Shown here: piece after piece, positions 11,932-26,900 of the stretch
How the letters are laid out: every line of letters starts with the position of its first letter
Numbering within the stretch: the stretch's first letter is position 1
Source of the DNA: Aphis gossypii
Lineage: Eukaryota; Arthropoda; Insecta; Hemiptera; Aphididae
Direction: 5' to 3'
Length of the DNA: 64,000 bases
Assembly (NCBI RefSeq): GCF_020184175.1
Contig: NC_065530.1
Span: 69,479,260 to 69,543,259, forward strand
Notes under the pieces: generated by a model
The model's database searches: none
Told to the model about the DNA's origin: nothing
The model's input: only the letters and a program-made list of their open reading frames with translations
Position numbers and translations under genes: made by a program

Positions 11932-14900
11932 ATGAGCGATGTCAAGTTACCAACGATGATCACCATAAAATCTAAAGGCAAACCAGATTCGGATAAAGTG
12001 GCTGTCAATGGTTCCATTGATAAACGACTTGAATCCAGTTCAATTAAGTTGGAAAATGATGTTGCTACTGTTGATCATTATACGAAGAATGGCTCCTTCA
12101 ACAAAGATGATTATCGTAACAAAACCACAGGATCATATTACAGAAGCAATAGAGTTTTAATGAAGAACAGATCTTATAGTAGTGATCAAGGATTTACTTC
12201 ACGTAAATATAATGATGACATTCCTAAAAGACGAGATGAATCATATGATTCCAGACCCACGTATTATTCCAGTTATCGTAATGGTAAGAAATCAAAACAC
12301 TTATTATAACCTATTTGTGTTAAAATTAATTGATAAATATGAATTATTACCATAGGTACAACCACAATTCAAATCATGTTAAATTATCCTTAAATTGTTT
12401 TCTAATGTAAGCAATGATAAGATGAAAAATTATTACTCTATAATATTAAACCTTTTGAATTTACCTAGCTGTAATACTTATATTAACAATTTAAAAATTA
12501 TTCTGTTTATACCTTTCAATTTAATTATATTTACCTAGCTATCAGAATTTATTTATATTTTTATATTAATTACATTACCGGTGGTTAAATGAATTAACTT
12601 GTTGATCATTGATCACATTCCTAGATAAATTAGTAATATTATTTTTATGTTTTATTTAAATAAAACAAATTAAGCTACCTAAGTAGCTTACTTTTCAATT
12701 TCATCTACCTATGTATGATTTTATAATTAGTTCAAATAAACTATATTTATACTTAATAAATACTTATTATCTAGTAATAATTACATTAAAACCACTTTTA
12801 TTAACTTGTACTGTCAACTAATATATTTTATGTATTTTTCTCACCTAATTATTATATAGGTACACATATTATTAACATTTAATCATTCATTAAATTTTGC
12901 TATTCTCCACATACTAACAATTAAATATCAATATGGTACCTAATAGCATTATTGGAATACAAATAAAAATTATTTATTATTTATTATGGAGTAACTTTTA
13001 AAACTTTCATTGTTTAGTTCATAACATATTATTTTAATATTTTTAATAGATTGTTAAAAGAGTCATTATTTCATTATTTGTAATTCAAACATTTTTTTTT
13101 ATTATTATTTTATTATAAATTTCCCAAAATTCTCAAACAAGTAAATAATTAAAACTAACTGTAAATGCTAGGCCACTGATTATTATTTAAAAAAAAAAAC
13201 TATCATATTTTAGTTTTACAAAATGTTATATGTTCCTACGCCTTAAAAACATGAAAATATTTTTAAAAATTCATAGTAGGCAATTAAAATTTATTATTTT
13301 ACTTTAATTCTATTGGTAGGTATTCAAATTATTGTTTGTGACTATATATTGATAAAAATTTATTTGTGACTTTTTTCTATATGAAATTGTAAAACAAATA
13401 TCCTATTGTTTATTATGTATACTACACAATTTCAGATTCTTTTAGTAATAATGGACCATCTGAGGATTCAAAAATTTCAAAGATTATTAGAAAAATTTTA
13501 AACGAGGAAGATACTAGAACACTTATAACATTATGCAATCAACTTCAAGTATTTATAATAAACTATATCAATAAAACTATAACTAATTTATTTATACCCG
13601 TTACTATTGTTGATTTAATTATTTGCTTTTATAGGAAGTATTTGTTCTGCCTGAGAATAAAAAATATATTAGACGCTCTATTGATAATATAGTTGAACAT
13701 CTTTATGTATGTTTTCATTCAACTACAATTTCATACAATGGAAAGTGTACTGTTGCTAAATGTTTAGGAAAATTTGGACATGCTTTACAATACGATTGTA
13801 AAAGGTATAAGAAATATAGTTTCTTTTGAAAATATCAACATTTTGTGTACTAATTTAATAATATTATTTAAGGTTTATTGATTTGATGTTTATTAAGTAT
13901 AATTCAGAACGTAGTAAAGAAGTTAAAACATTAATAATGCTGGCTTTCTATGAGGTAAGTTGAAAAAATATTATATAATAATAAATTTGATTATAATGTA
14001 ATTTGATTGTATTGTATGTTTGAAGTTATCAATGGTAGATCAGAAAAGGTCATACCTGGAAAGTTTGGCATCGGTATGTATTTTATTTGTGTGTTTAATT
14101 TTGATTAATATTTGGATTTAGACACAGTGAGTTCCGTTTAATGTGAGCACATTGGTTCAGATCATTTTGATTCTATTAACCAGTTGATCCCATAAAACTT
14201 TTTTTAATGATTCTATATTTATACATGTGCTTAAAATAAAATAAATACATTTAAAATAAAGTAAAAAAACTATCTTTTTCAATTGTACTTGAGAATCTAC
14301 TTATTTCATTTTCATATTAGCTTGAAATTGAAATCAATATTCAATTAATATATGTATAGTTTTTAATTATTTAAAATTAAATACATTATAATATATGTTC
14401 ATTATACATAATACTATAAAATAACAATTATAATCAATTTTAAATATCATAAAAATGATAAGAATGTTCATTAAAATGATTTAATTATCTGGTACTCGGC
14501 GATTTTAATAAAAGGTTAATTTAACATTAATTATATAAGATTTGTTTTGTGATTTTCATTTTTGATTCCAATAATCGGTTGATTCTTTAAACCAGTGATC
14601 ACATTAACAGGACTCATTATATTATCAAATAAGTTATACATCCATCATTATTGGTTGATAATACAGTAGAACCTCAATTATCCTAACTAATTAGAATCAC
14701 ATCTAGTTCGGATACCGAAAGTTTGAATATTGGAAATTGTTGTAATAAATACATATACATCACCAAAAAATATAAGTTTTATTAATATATTTGAATTACA
14801 TTTTTAAGAAATTTATAAAAACATCATTTAAAAAACATTTAAAGCAATTTTGTTGGCAAAATCATTCATTTTTATTTGTAAAAATTTCCATTTTTTTTCC

Positions 14901-17900
14901 ATTGTAAGAACATTATGTTTACATTTTATTAGATACTTAACACTCGTAATATGATTCTTAAAAATGTGTACATGGTAGAAAACCAAACTAGATGGATGAG
15001 TAAAATATAAGGATATCGTTTAGATAAACCCACCATGTCTTCCAATAATTGCAGTTTGGATAATCAAAGTTCTACTGTATATTAAAATACTACTTTAAAA
15101 ATTTAAAACCAATAACATATTTTAACATTATTTTATGCTTAATGAATAATATACCAACATTTACCTGAATTTGTGTAAATATTTATTTTAATATTTCACA
15201 TAAAAATGTGTATAGTTTTAAGTAGGTGTAAATTATAAAAAAACTGGTGAAATCGCTAATAGGTATCAAGTGTACCTTGTCATTGAGTAGATCACTGTAA
15301 TTAAAGTGTTAAATTAAATATTATTAGCTGTTATCAACTTAAAAGTCAATAATTTTGTACTGTAGAATTCGAATATATTAATAATATAAATAACTTAAAA
15401 TTATTCTAAATGTCTTAAAAATTGCATTATTTATAACTAGTGCTGGGATTTTAATGCCCTAAAATATCTCAAAAAATGCAATATAAATATGTATTTATAT
15501 TTATTAAGACTTAATAAAAATTTTTTAAAAAAATTATATAGTTAATTTTTTGTTATTTTACGTTGTTACTTGTTTTGTTTTGTTGTATTTCTATTTTCTT
15601 AATCATTCATTAAAAAATAATAATTAAAAAAAAAATTGTTTAATATTTTAACTTGTTTTTGCTAGTACATATTAGCCAATAAGTATATAACAGGAATAAT
15701 TTAAGCAGAAAGTCCTAGCTATGATAAAATTGTTATCAACGATAATCGATTGTTGTGCTATATAATTTATAAATCGTACTGTCGCACATTGGCAGTTTGC
15801 CGAAAATATCTTGTTAACCTCAACAATTTTCGTTCATTTTATGAACAAATTGTGAAAAATGCTCTAAAAACTAAGAAAATTCCCTAAAATCTTCCAAAAA
15901 TACCCTAAAAATGCATTTAAGGTTAATTTTGATAAAAAATATAAAAAAATTCAAAATAAAAATTACTTTAAATTAATCAGCATCACCCAAAACACATTTT
16001 ATACTTATGGAGCAACGTTTTGAAACACTAGAAAAAAAGATGCATTTGCATCAAAATCCCAGCCCTATTTATAACAAATAAAAATAATATTATAGTATTT
16101 ATTAGCGAAAAGTTTCCTTAAAGTAACCTAAGTCCTAACCATTTTTTTGAATTACATCAAATAACTAATATTGTTATTTTTGAATTAAATATCTAGTTTC
16201 ATTCAAATTTGAACTTAATTATTTATAAAACAATTATGTGTAATATGTATTTTTAAGATTTATGTTGTCATAATAACAATTTATGACATACGTTTAAATC
16301 TTCATCATCAAATCTTTAAATTGAAAATATTATTTATTTTTATCTATAGTTTTTGAACTTTTCCCGGTTACTCAGAATAGTACAAGAATTTTTTTTTACT
16401 TTCGACTCTCTGTATTCAATAGTATCATTTAGATAATATTTGCTGCCAAAACTGTTCTTGAAGTTGAAGTTAAAAGCATATTTTTTACTTTAAAAAGTAT
16501 TTATTCAACTTTTATTACTAAATCTCATTATTCAAAGTATTGCTTATGTTCAAATTTAAAATATTCCTAATTAAATATTAATTCTAGAAATGTTATGTTT
16601 TTTTTTTCTTTATATTTTTTTTTGTTTTTACTGTTTAGCCATAAAATATAAAAGTTCATTATGTTATGGAGTTAATTTTATCTAGATACCTTTAATTGTA
16701 AAATGTTATACTTTAAATATAAAATTATATACATATAAAGCTAACAGAAATTAATATTTTCCTTTTAAAAATAGTTGAAGATATATTTTTTTATGAATAA
16801 ACTTCAGAATATGTTTAACAAATTGACATTTTTAAGTAAAATTTATTTTAGTTGCAAAACAAATACCACTTATAATTCCTAATTTGTATCAATAGTGAAT
16901 AATGACTATTAATTTCATATTATAAATTACCTAGTTACTAAGTTGGTGGTTGCTGTTAATTTCAATAAATTATACTTAACTGTTTTTATAATACTATAAT
17001 TTTACTATAAAAATTATTCTTGAACATGTTTTTGAAATTTATTTTTTCTATTTTTATATAAGTGATTGTTGTGTTATACGTTTTCTCTTAAATAATATCC
17101 ATATTTGCTATTGTTACTATAATTAATAATTAAGGTTGTTAATTTAGCCAGTGTTTCTTGATTTTATGTTACTTTATTAAATATTTTGCTTTCCAACTAA
17201 CTTGCATTCGTTTTTTTTTTCGTTTTTGAGCTTATACTGGAGAACATGTACTTGACTTTAGAATCAATTGATTCACCTGAATTAATTACAGTCACTGCTG
17301 ATGTTGCTATAAACTTTTCACATGTGTACTGCCGAGCTTTCGAACCTTACTTTAAGGTTAGTATTTGTGTACATATTACCAAGTATGAGTATACTTAATT
17401 TTAATAAATATATTTATATATTATTATTAACGATATTATAATAAATAATTTACATTGTATTGTTTATGTTCACAGGACACAGTGGATATATTGGTTGGTT
17501 GGCACATTGATACTTCTCAGTCTACAGAAACAAATCAACGTATATCACAATGCATTTTTCGTTTATCAACTTATTGGACTGCTGACATGAGTTTCACTCT
17601 TGGCTTACTTGAACAATTATTAGAAGATATGTCTTCAATATCTGATGGTTTTGAGGAGAATATTAAAACAAAAAAACTAAGTGAAGATTTAGATAAAATT
17701 TTAGCATTTATTAGGTACTATTTCCATTTATTGAAAACATACAATTATTAATATATGTATTTTTATTTTTCTATGTATCCATGTTTAGAGTATTTAGTAT
17801 TGTAGCTGAAAGTGTTGGAAAACATTTAAGTCCTAAAAGTTCATCTGTAGTGTCCTGGCCTTTTTTAAGTAATGCACTAATGACTATAATAAGGACTCTG

Positions 17901-20900
17901 CTCAAATGTGTAGATGTAACTATTGATGAAAATATTATTGAAGCGGGTAAAATAACTAATACCTATTTTAATTTTTATATTTATTAATTTATAAATATTT
18001 TTTAGCTAATAACTGTATTTGGTTGATTCTGGATATTCTTCAATCACAAATGCCTTCAATCAATGATTTAATGATTAAAGTTATTGAAAAAGAATTGTTA
18101 CACATTGATGAATTTAAGTTAACTGTTATTGTTTCAATTTTTAGAATGATTTCAAAGGTTTGTCCCCATTAATTGTTATGATTAATCAAATATCAATTAA
18201 AATTATATAGCTTAATAAAAATGTATTAGGTTATACGAGAAGGAAGTACAAATCTATCTAAAGAATTTGTTGAGATGTTATTATGTGGTAAATCAAATTT
18301 ACGACAATTGAGATTTTTACCATCCGTAAAATTACATGATTCAAATATAGCACTTTACCAAAGTTTATTGAGTATGAAAAATGTTTCTCTAGTGCTTATA
18401 GTATACAGGTATTTTGCTTTATTATAAGTATATCATTTTTTGATTTATAAAATGTATTGCTAAATAATATAATTTAAATCTTACCTTTAAAGTAATATAT
18501 GTTTTTTGTAGGTATATCACAGGAGATTTGGAAAAAGCTTGTCAAACATTGGATCCTAATCTACAATCCTTTTGTGTTGATAATCCATTTAAAGACATTG
18601 AATATACATTAGAAGAAGCATCTATTGTCGTTCATATAATTTTAAAATGCCTAACAGTTATAGGTAACATATACATATAATAATACATGATTTAATATTA
18701 ATTTAAATTTTTTATTTTGTAATAAAGTTTTATATATTTATTTTTTCTAATAGCCAATGACAGCAATTCTATTATTGGTATGTGGGCATTGCAACCAAGC
18801 ATATTTGAATTATTATCTACAAAGTTAGATCCAACTATTATTAAAATGAACGATCCTTTGCGTTTTTCTTTGATGTTCTTGTTGTATTCTCACTGTAAAA
18901 AGTAAGAACATTTTATTTACAAATTAGTTAAACTATATACTTCATTTTTAAATTATATTTAATGTATATCATATAAAATATATGTTTAAAAATAAGTTAA
19001 TTTTACCTTTTTATTGTTGGTTTCTAATTTATTTTATGTGTTTTTTTAATTCTACTTGCTTCCTTTTTAGACATAACAATTTTGTTGCAAGTAGTCGATT
19101 AGTGACAGCTGGTAGAACAAGTGAAAAATCTCAACAAAATGTTGAAATTAATTCTCATAAGAGTGGAAACTTAGTGAAAATATTAAATATTTTTGAAAAA
19201 TATTTGAAAATGGTATTAACTATTATATTTTAATATTTTATAGAAACATAATACACAAATATTAAAACATATCGACTTCATAATATAAAATATAATTTTT
19301 AGAATGTAAATTTGGATTGTAAGCTTTTGGTTTTGAAATGGATACATGAATTACTGATGCATGCAGATAGTGCTAGTTATTTGAACATAATTTTAATTTC
19401 ACCAGAGATGATAAATATTGTTCGTTCTTTAGTACATGTAGCATTAAAACGTAATGAAATTTCTTTATTTGAGGGCATAGCACAAATATTAAATATTGTC
19501 CTTGAAAACCCTACATTCTGTCAATCAAAGGTAATTATAAATATTTATATTATGATGTTTGTATTTATATAAATTTATTGTTTTGATTGCAGCCACTTTT
19601 AATTGTTGACATTTTAAACTTGTGTCTTTCATGTATAAATCTTACTGAAAAAGATATAAGCAAACAATTTTATGCTTTAATTCATAAAATATCCTTGATT
19701 ACTGTCCTACAAAATATATCGATATGCTCATTGGTAAGTATTAAACTGAAAATTATGCATAATTGAATATAGTTATAAATTTTTGTTTTAACAAAAAATA
19801 ATAATAATAATTTTTCTTTACTTTATATTTTTGCTAATAGAAAAACAAAAGCAAATTTAATAAGAAAATTAAACAAATGATGAGTTCACATATGAGACGA
19901 AAAGCTGTTGTTACATTAAAAACTGAATATTTTAAAAATTATATGTGTGAAATGATTGAACCTAAAAGCAATAATAAGTAAATAAATAATTGTTTTAGAT
20001 TATTGTTATTTTGAATTAAAAATTGTTGGTATTTTTCTAGTGATTCTACCAGTGATTGGTTACTAGATGTAGTAAATAGTTGTTCATTTGATATTGATAG
20101 TGGTGAAACTGAACTTTTATCTCAGGCTCAACACTGTCGTGTTTTATTATATTTTTGGATTAACTGGGAGGCAGCTAATTTTTGTGTTATGAATCGTCTT
20201 CGTACTCCGTTTGGAAAGCCTAATTCTACTTTTAGAGCTATTGAAAGTAATAAATTAAATTAAATATTTTATGATTTTTTTTTTTTTATTATTATTATTT
20301 GATCAGCAATGCAAATATTGAAATATATATTTAATATCTTAGGTGGTATAAAAGTTTGGGCACGAGATTCAATATTAACATTGAATGATGATACAAAAGT
20401 TAAGCACACTGAAGGAAAATTAAATAACCTTAGATATACAAGAAACTTAGTAGCATTCATAGAATGTTTAGAAAAATCTGTTTGCAATGCTATTGATGGT
20501 ACTGCCACTGCTCTACCAACTGCACAAAAAGTAAGTTTTAAAATTGATATATGATTAGAAAATTTATTTAGTTTCTTTAACTTTGAGCTTAAATTTATTC
20601 TTTAAAAAACAAATGTGTTAATACAAAAATAAACTATATTTAACTATATACTTAAATTATTGGATATTTTGTTCAAATTTAGAAATATTGATATTTCATT
20701 CTAGTTAAAATATATTTATACATTGTTAATAAATTATTTATATTATATAAATAGCGGTGAGTTCAATCTTAATTGTTATAACTAAATAAGTACATTTTAA
20801 ATTTCGAGAGGAGACATGAATCTATTTATTTGTTTAACAATGATGTTTTTTTTATAAATTACAATTATGTACTCATTTTTTACACACATTTGAAGCTAAT

Positions 20901-23900
20901 TACAATTCCAGTCTAAAAATGTAGAGGCAATAAATTAATTATACCATTATATATATTACATACATTTTTTATTTATTTTACAGCCTGTTCGACATTTTTT
21001 TCATACAAATCGTAATACTTGTTATGAATGGAATTCAACAATACGCAGTGCAATGCTCGCTGTATCCTTAAATTCTGGTCTTAGCTCTTCAGCTATTCGC
21101 CACGGTCAATATTTAGTTCAGCATTTAACAAAACAAAGTGAACTTCCAGTTAAAGAGTTTATTTTAGCTATTATTCAATTAGCTTGGGCTTACTGTAAAC
21201 TTAAAGAATCAGATTGCATTCGTGGACTTTATGTATGGTCTAAAGAAGTTGCTCATATAAAACTACCATTTTTGAATGTACTTGCTGATCAGGCTAATGG
21301 AAAGTAAGTTTTGATTATAACATTCTGAATAACCAATTAATTTGTTTAAATGTTAATACTTTTAAAGATTTGAAGAAGCAGCTGAGTCATATTTGAATAT
21401 GCTTACTACAAACTCAGATCAAATAATAGTATATCTTAAAGGTGGAGGTAGTTCAATTAATAATATTGAAGGTCCTTTAGAAGTCTTACAAAAATTCATC
21501 ATTGAACAAGTAATTAATACTATTATTTTTAAATTAAGTTTATATTATTTTAATTTTAAAAAACTGAAACATGCTACGACTATTCTATTGACTTAAAATA
21601 TTGAACAATAACACTTGATGTTTTCAGTTAAAAGAATGTTATGTGTCAATTTGTGACTGGAAACCATTAATGGATTGGTCACAGAATGAAGAAAACTTTT
21701 TACCGTCAATTGCAAAAGACAAATATTTTTGGCAAAACGTAAGAATTTGATATTTATTATATGAAACAATTTCTTATAATTAATAATTATAATATTATAT
21801 TATCTTTTAATTAGAGATTTGTCTCTGCTAATGATTTGCAAATTGTTAATGATGTCGAAGAAGGAAATTACAGTTGTATTAATGATTTAGTTAATTGGTC
21901 TATTGATGAAAATTCTAAAATAATAAAAACTAACTGGAATTGCTATGATCTTATAAACCAGATTAAAAGTCGGCTAATGTATGTTGTATTGAAAATGAAT
22001 ATTTCTAAAGGAAAATTAGATAAGTATGTTATATAAATTTATTTTTTGTGTTAATATTATACTGGTAAATCATGTTGAATATTTTATTTTAGTGAAAACA
22101 AATTAATTGTTGAAGACTGTCAAGAAGTAGTACAGAATATTTTTCAAGAAAGTTTAACAGACAGTCTTTTGGAATACACACAAGAACTATCTGTCCTATC
22201 TTATGCTATAAACTCAATATTAAACAAGAGTCCTATATTATTTAATTTAGTATGTTTTAAATTTAAATACAATTTATTTTATTTATTTATTTTATTTCTA
22301 TTTTTTATTTTTCTATTACAGGTTAATGATATAAGTAATAAATCAGTAAGATCTAATTTACTATGTCAGGCATTGTTATGGGATAAACTTATTGAAAATC
22401 AAATGCCAAATTATGAACACAGTATTCAACAAATAAATAAACCAAAATCTGACACATCATTATTATATTTAAATGTAAGATCTAAATTATTAAAATTAGT
22501 AAAAACAAACTTTAAAATATGTTATTAATTTGCAGTTGGCTCATGTAGCTCGTAAAGAAGGCAATGTAAATCTTGCTACACGAGGAATGCTTCAATACTT
22601 ACGATCAAATAGAGCATATGATTTCATAAATCTACCTTCTATGGGAAACAAATCTGAATCTATTTCGTGTATGCTACAGCAAATTGGAGAACTTCTTGTA
22701 GATGATACAAATGCATCGTTATGGCCAAACAATCATGCATTAGTAGTGCGGCAGTTTTCCAAACTTGTCCATCAGTAATACAACTAAATTAGATGTTTAA
22801 AAATAAAAATGAACTGGATTTTTTTTTTTGTTTTTAGTTGTGTATCACAAGAATTAGGGATTGAAATGTGTATGAAATCAGCTTTCAAGTTGTTGGAGCA
22901 AGCACAGTTAAAGAATGACAATAATCTTAAAGAAGATAGTTCTCGAATACTTATAACATTAGGAAAATGGTTAAATTGTGGAAATAATATTCCTGACAAG
23001 ACACTTATTAAATCATCTATTGAAAAATCTGATATTTTATTAAATTTTTCAAATGAAAATTTATCAAAAACTAGCCAGTTAATTCGCGAAGTCATAAGTA
23101 TATATTTGTTTATATTTTATACTTGAATAATATTTTTTTAATAATTTCTGCAATTGTGTTGATTTCATAGAATCTGATTATACGTCATCAAGTGATTTAG
23201 ATGAACAGACTTTGATGATTGGTCAACTTTTAAGGATTTCAGTTTCATATTGTCCGTCAATGGCAAAAGCATGGAATGAATTAGCAGGCTGGTGTTATAA
23301 ATTAGGCCGTAGAGTAGTTGATGAAGCGTATAAACGAAATACATATTTGTTAAATAATTCAGAAATGGCTACTATAGATGCTTATATTCCTTCCAATGCT
23401 ACACAAGAAGATCGTGACAAAATATATGGCATTCTTAATGTAGTTACATCTACACCACAAGATGATGATGATATTGGTGTATGATATATACTTCTATGAT
23501 TAAAAACTCTTTTTAGTTTAAAATTTGAAAATAAAACTATGCATTTGTAAAACCAAATAAGCAATTTTCAAAATGCAATATGAGTTTAATGGTTGTAATT
23601 AATTATCATTACAACTTATATTGATGAATATATATATCAAGTTTTAAATTATTTAAATTATTCTAATAACAATTTTTTTGTTTTTATAAACTAAAAAAAC
23701 TTCAAAAAAATTGACTTTATCACTTGTTTACTTTAAATAGTAATTTTATTGATTTTATTTTCAGAGTGAACATATTTATACTACTGAAACACTAGTATAT
23801 GAATTACATAATGTTTTACACTTTGAAGATGATGAGTTGGCTGGATTAATTGATTGGTGGAGAAAATCTCATTCAAGAATTTATGGATATTATCAATTAT

Positions 23901-26900
23901 CTGCTCAAGCTTATTTTAAATACTTACAGTTATGTGATAATCATCAGGTAAATTAGTAAAAAATATAAACCAACATTTTAAAACACTTATCTAACTAATA
24001 GGCATTAATCTTAAATTGTATTCACATGAAACTTGTTTGGATTATGTTTTAGTATAATGATCTAGTAATTATTAAATATATTATTAAAATTTTCCAATTA
24101 TCTATTTTACCAAATTGCAATTTAATATTATATAAAAATATTTATCATTTACATTTATAATTATTGAATATTATATTCAAATGAATATGTTTAAAAAATT
24201 GATAATTCTTATTTACTATTTTTAATATTATATTTAGGAAGAGTCTATTGCAGCAACATTGAGATTATTGCGCCTTACTGTAAAACATGCTCTTGAGCTT
24301 CAAGGTTCATTAGAAGAAGGCTTAATCAACACTCCAACACAACCCTGGCGTTCCATTATACCTCAACTATTTTCAAGACTTTCTCATCCTGAACCTTATG
24401 TTAGACGTACTGTGTCTGAACTACTTTGTCGTTTAGCCATTGATGTTCCCCACTTGATAACATTCCCTGCAGTTGTTGGATCCGATACTGGTCTAAGTAC
24501 TATAAATGAAATGCCCTCTTCAAGTTTGTTGAAATCTAGTAAAGAAGTGGGAGATGAAACAAATTTAGTACACGAAGAATTTGATAGCAACGAAGAAGAT
24601 GACGAAGATTTAAAAATTGGACAAGATGAACAGGCTATGGTGTTGGAAGACTGTTTTCATTCAATGGTCAATACACTATCAAAACAGGTATTTAAAATTA
24701 ATAATTAATATTTTTCAATTAACTATAATAATAATATATTAATATATCTAATATATATTTGATGTATAATAATTTTTAAAATTGTTCACTACAAAAAGTT
24801 TAAGTTGATCAGTAACTTTCAATAATAAATATTTAAATGTATATTTAGGCCGGTGAAATGATTTCTGAAGTACGAGTTTTAGTTTCTGAATTAAGAAGAA
24901 TTACATTATTATGGGATGAATTATGGTTAGGAACATTGGTGCAACGGCAAACTGATATTAGTAGACGTATTAGTCAATTAGAGACAGAGCTGAATAAAAC
25001 TGAAAACCATCCACATCTTACAGATATAGAAAAAGAACATATTGCTGTTGAAAAATACACCATGTTACTTAAACCAGTAATATATTATATTTTATCATTT
25101 TCATAATTTTTAATAATTATATTAAACAATATTCATTTTTAGATTCTTTTTATATTTGAACAATTGCATGCAATTACTTCTGTTAAAGCTGAAACACCTC
25201 ACGAAGAATGGTTTCAAGATAAATTCGGTAATTTATAATAAATTATATATATAACAACAATAATAATTAATTTGTAAATATTTACATTTTTAGGGTCATA
25301 TATTACTCATATGTTAGATAAATTACGTAGACCTGTTGATTCAGTTAACATAAACGTACAAGAAGTATGGAAGTCCATAAAAAATTTGCAGAGTAATCTT
25401 CAAGCACGCATAAGCAAAAGAGGATCATATTCTTTGAAAATGGAAACAATTAGTCCTGTCCTTGCTAATCTCAAAGATACTAAAATTGCTATGCCGGGGG
25501 TTGAACGAGTCGTTACAGTTGCTTCTATTCATAATAATGTTGCAATTTTACCTACATTTACTAAACCAAAGAAATTAATATTCTATGGGTCTGATGGCAA
25601 AGTGTATACATACTTATTTAAAGGTTTAGAAGATCTACACTTAGATGAACGAATAATGCAACTTTTATGTATTACTAATACATTACTTAGTGGATCTTCT
25701 GACCATTATAGAGCTCACCATTATCCAGTCATACCATTAGGACCAAGATCTGGTTTAATATCTTGGGTAGATGGTGTTGTACCTATATTTATGTTATATA
25801 AGAGATGGCAACAAAGACAGGCTTCGAATAATGATGGTAATAAATAATAATTAAAAGCTCTTGTAGTTGAATTGATATTTCTATGTTTTTATTTTATGAT
25901 AGGAGTGAATATGCGTCCCTCAGAATTATTTAATTCTAAATTAACACCACTGTTAAAAGAAAAAGGAATTATCAATATGGAAAATAGAAAAGAATGGCCA
26001 CTAAGTATTCTAAAGGATGTATTAACGACTTTGATGAATGAAACACCTAACAATTTGCTTTCAAAGTATGTATAGCTGTTATAATACATAGTATATTATA
26101 TATATATATTTCCTATATATAATAGGAAATATAAGCTTTATAAATATTGTTTAAATAAACATAAATTACAAAATTACTCTTATGAGGTAATTTCTTTTCC
26201 TAAAAGTGCTCTTTGATTATTTTGACTATTTGTCTCAAACTAATATAAAATATAAAATTATTATCTTTTGAATAGTATAGTGTGACAAAACAAACAATTA
26301 AAATAACAATACTGATAAAAATTAATTTTTATATACCACTATATGTGAATATTGTAAATATTGATATTACAGTATATTGAGTAATTGCTAATAATAATTG
26401 TTGTATTATTCTTAAAAATATCCTAGGGTTTTAGAGGATAATTTTTTATTTACACATATTTTTTTCTGAATTTTTAAAAAAAAGAATATTGCTATTTTTT
26501 TTCAATTTGTTATTTTTCTTTGCAATTATATTTAAGTATAAATTCAAATATTAGGTATATTATTTGTATTATTCTCCTTATTTCTATTGTAAAAATAAAT
26601 AAAAATTCTCCATTTAATTATTAATAATTACTATTGTTTTATGTTAAAAGATATATCTGTTGAAATTTTAATTACTTTTATATTATTTTGTGATAATAGT
26701 TTTACCTTCTTTAAAAATTTATTTTAAATTCTGAAATTTTATAATCTTATAATTTTATAATTATATTATATTGAGGATCAGTAATATTAATATTAAATAG
26801 CTGGAGCAAGGATACCCACTTGCCTCTCCCCCTTAGATCCAGCACTGCCTGGGACTACGGTTTTAATTTAATTATTTTACACTAAATACATTCTTATCAA

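Noticed and set aside
20307..20342. Alternative SMG1 acceptor after GATCAG giving TMQILKYIFNILG before GIKVWARD
   Set aside because: In frame, but the shorter exon from 20343 gives a smoother AIESGIKVWARD sequence and has a good acceptor; left as a possible alternative.
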